Source: WJMT01 sp964624145 (GTDB lineage Bacteria; Acidobacteriota; Aminicenantia; Aminicenantales; Aminicenantaceae). Taken from it: a stretch of 64,000 nucleotides of DNA. The stretch covers positions 20,164 through 84,163 of the forward strand of contig CAZUXT010000010.1 in assembly GCA_964624145.1 (NCBI GenBank). The letters are read 5' to 3'. Shown one piece after another: positions 62,234 through 64,000 of this stretch; the first letter of the stretch is position 1; each line of letters starts with the position of its first letter. Below the pieces are notes generated by a model. It ran no database searches, was not told the DNA's origin, and saw only the letters and a list, made by a program, of their open reading frames with translations. The position numbers were made by a program, and so were the translations under genes.

Positions 62234-62370
62234 AAGTGATGAAGCCGCTTAGAGGATGGGAATTTGATGAAATGGAGGGAAAATCAGCAGCAACCAAAAA
62301 ACCAAATTCTTATCCTTCTAAGTACCCCTTTTATTCAGTTTTCATAATAATGAAAGGATAAAATTATATA

Positions 62371-63576
62371 GTGAGAGAAAATATAAGAAAAAGAGCACAA
62401 ATCTTTTCAATCACATTTCTTGCAGTGATATGTCTCGTCAGTTCATGCAAGAAATCTAAATGGCAAGGTTCAATTGAAGTAATAGGTGGTGTTTCCGTTA
62501 TCAAGAACCCGCTGCTTCCTAAGAATGAAGATAAAAGCTTTTTTCAATTAGAAGAATCCTTTATCATCGATTTCGAAAGAGACGACCTGGCAAATGTAGG
62601 AATAACTGAAATATTGGGTTTTGATGTTGATTCTCAAGGAAATATATATATCTTAGTCATTCAAACTTCTGAGTATTGGATCCATAAGTTTAGCCACAAT
62701 GGAACGCATATAAGCACATTCGGCCGTCAAGGTCAAGGCCCTGGTGAGATAAAAAGTCCGTACATGATTCGAATAAACAAAAAGAACGAGATACTTGTTT
62801 CTGAAAGAACAAGATCTCGACTGATCATCTATAATCCCAATGGAGATCTCATAAAAGAGATCCCCCTCTCACCAAATTATCAAATGGCCACCCTTCTTGA
62901 AAATGGCTTAATTCTTGCCATAGAAGCCAACTTTAATCCTGATGAAGGAGTCACACAAATGCCTATTGTGCTGTGCAACTCTGAACTCAAGACATTAACC
63001 ACACTTCATCCGGGATATAAAATTCCTAATTGGGTGAGAGCCAAAAAGATCAATGGCTTAAGGACAAACATAAATTGGTTTCCCTGGAGCCTTTCGGATA
63101 AAGACATCTATATTGCTAATGATGATAAAGGTTATGAACTCCTCGTCTATGATTTCACGGGGACCCTAATTAAAAAAATCCAGAAGGAATACGCCCCTGT
63201 TCAGGTTCCGGAATCTGTAAAAAAAGATGTCCTGGATGACATTCTCCGGCCCGAGCTTGAGCAATTCAATATTAAGGATAAGATATATTTTCCAAAGTAT
63301 ATGTATCCTTTCCAGTATTTTGTAACGGATGATATGGGTACACTCTATGTGATGACAAATGAAAAAGGAGAAAAGCCCGGGGAGTATCTTTATGATATCT
63401 TTGATCCGGATGGTATTTTTATAGAAAGAATGAGATTAGATAACTCCGGAAATGAAGAAACAGCAAAATGGGGCGGCCCCTATCAAGTGAGAGTTAGAAA
63501 CGATCATATATACTCATTAAGAAAAAAGGAAAGCGGATATCAGGAATTGATTATCTATAAGCTTGTTTGGAGGTAA
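62371..63576 (+). CDS. Six-bladed beta-propeller-like lipoprotein
   Basis: This 401-residue protein starts at GTG 62371, since no ATG lies near; an AAAGGA is about 12 bp upstream. The signal ends in a lipobox (ICLVSSC, Cys26). The rest shows repeating blades of the NHL/6-bladed type: ILGFDVDSQGNIYILVI, IHKFSHNGTHISTFGRQGQGPGEIKSP, LIIYNPNGDLIKEI, LLVYDFTGTLIKKI and YDIFDPDGIFIERM. Such proteins are common in Bacteroidota and Aminicenantes; the function is unknown. It has a shared promoter module and lies between IS remnants. Confidence 0.75.
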   Translation: MRENIRKRAQIFSITFLAVICLVSSCKKSKWQGSIEVIGGVSVIKNPLLPKNEDKSFFQLEESFIIDFERDDLANVGITEILGFDVDSQGNIYILVIQTSEYWIHKFSHNGTHISTFGRQGQGPGEIKSPYMIRINKKNEILVSERTRSRLIIYNPNGDLIKEIPLSPNYQMATLLENGLILAIEANFNPDEGVTQMPIVLCNSELKTLTTLHPGYKIPNWVRAKKINGLRTNINWFPWSLSDKDIYIANDDKGYELLVYDFTGTLIKKIQKEYAPVQVPESVKKDVLDDILRPELEQFNIKDKIYFPKYMYPFQYFVTDDMGTLYVMTNEKGEKPGEYLYDIFDPDGIFIERMRLDNSGNEETAKWGGPYQVRVRNDHIYSLRKKESGYQELIIYKLVWR

Positions 63577-63685
63577 CTTCGTCATCCCAATCCATAAGAG
63601 AAGTATTATATCTTCAGAAATGCATAAGTATTTACTACTACTGGATTTTACTCATGCTAAATTAAACGATTTATTAGCCTTGAAT

Positions 63686-63840
63686 GATCTTCCCCCGAAA
63701 AAACGGACACGCTAAAAAGCTTGAGATGTATCCAGATAATACTCCAAAGGGCTTTTTTGATTCAAGGCGGAATGTCTTCTCTGCCTGTTATAAAAAATTT
63801 CAATATACTCAAAAACAGCTCTACGGGCTTGATCCTTGCT
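63686..63840 (-). mobile_element. IS3-family orfB C-terminal fragment and right end
   Basis: The minus strand encodes DQARRAVFEYIEIFYNRQRR followed by HSALNQKSPLEYYL and a stop at 63712-63714, the typical C-terminus of IS3-type OrfB. Immediately after the stop comes GTGTCCGTTTTTTCGGGGGA (63691-63710), which resembles an IS3 terminal inverted repeat. The remaining orfB is missing, with the break at about 63840 where IS91-like sequence starts. Confidence 0.75.
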
Positions 63841-63983
63841 GTGATTACGGCCTCTATGCTAATGCCCACAGAGGAAAGATGAGAAAAGCAAGCGCCGATC
63901 CTTTGTGTCCCCTTATTATTGAAGATGAAGACCCCTTTATACCCTCTAGATTTCCTAAGGCATGTCAATTAGTTTTGAGTTAG
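63841..63983 (+). pseudogene. IS91-family transposase internal fragment
   Basis: The plus strand reads YGLYANAHRGKMRKASADPL and CPLIIEDEDPFIPSR, then diverges and stops at 63983. The first about 24 bp match 61899-61924 of the other remnant almost exactly. Only about 36 residues resemble the family. It abuts the IS3 fragment at 63840. Confidence 0.68.
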
Positions 63984-64000
63984 AATAAACCATCCAAAAT

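Larger units (their letters stand above)
63577..64000. other. Gene-free end of the window with IS fragments
   Basis: This 424-bp stretch holds no intact gene. 63577-63685 shows nothing recognisable. The rest is an IS3 right end on the minus strand (63686-63840) abutting an IS91 fragment on the plus strand (63841-63983). Confidence 0.6.

Overview
The window is a dense bacterial chromosome segment of moderate, visibly below-50% G+C, with about 50 protein genes, no rRNA or tRNA that I can recognise, and no CRISPR array. The gene set suggests a Gram-negative bacterium of the Acidobacteriota/Aminicenantes type. The reasons are four large duplicated orphan FtsX/MacB-like permeases without ATPases (two paired with PadR regulators), two outer-membrane CBM9-DUF5916 proteins, a tandem TonB-C protein in a sigma/anti-sigma operon, archaeal-type phosphoglycerate mutase, and many Sec-, Tat- or lipobox-type exported proteins. 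This placement is an inference from gene content; no marker gene was compared.

Layout. 1-6323: guaA (cut by the left edge), apgM, then a run with an AMIN-amidase, a DUF362 protein, a NapH/NapG-type polyferredoxin fusion and a divergent PAP2 protein; apgM and the amidase have near-consensus promoters so close to the ATG that their mRNAs look leaderless. 6344-11882: TauE/SafE exporter with a small protein, an RHH protein, a methyltransferase, a C45-type Ntn-hydrolase and a Gfo/Idh/MocA oxidoreductase. 12023-14322: ECF sigma, anti-sigma and TonB-domain protein. 16515-23180: the most unusual locus, reading as one operon: a PqqD-like protein whose C-terminal tail looks like a RiPP leader plus core, an HPr-kinase-like P-loop protein, two GT4 glycosyltransferases, a probable GT-D protein, a GT2 and a nucleotidyltransferase-like protein; a sulfatase-superfamily protein with Thr at the nucleophile position is divergent from it.

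23190-30426: an ABM-like protein, a second sigma/anti-sigma/exported-protein module, a peroxiredoxin, LemA-HtpX, a third ECF sigma with a membrane coiled-coil partner, and a half-length LanC-like protein. 30558-61737: PadR-permease units and further permeases, a LecA-like lectin, the two DUF5916 proteins, a subtilase lipoprotein, a GH36-like glycosidase, a HAMP-SpoIIE phosphatase, a tandem Usp, a methyltransferase/ATP-grasp fusion, a 16-residue glycine-rich repeat protein and two metallopeptidases. 61738-64000: decayed IS91 and IS3 fragments around a beta-propeller lipoprotein.

Regulatory DNA of note: a promoter module repeated in front of three unrelated genes (33500, 36455, 62173), a perfect 25-bp palindrome at 49913, two TTACGTAA boxes exactly 32 bp apart before the first PadR gene, and two copies of a roughly 90-bp repeat ending in GGTCnGACCCC.
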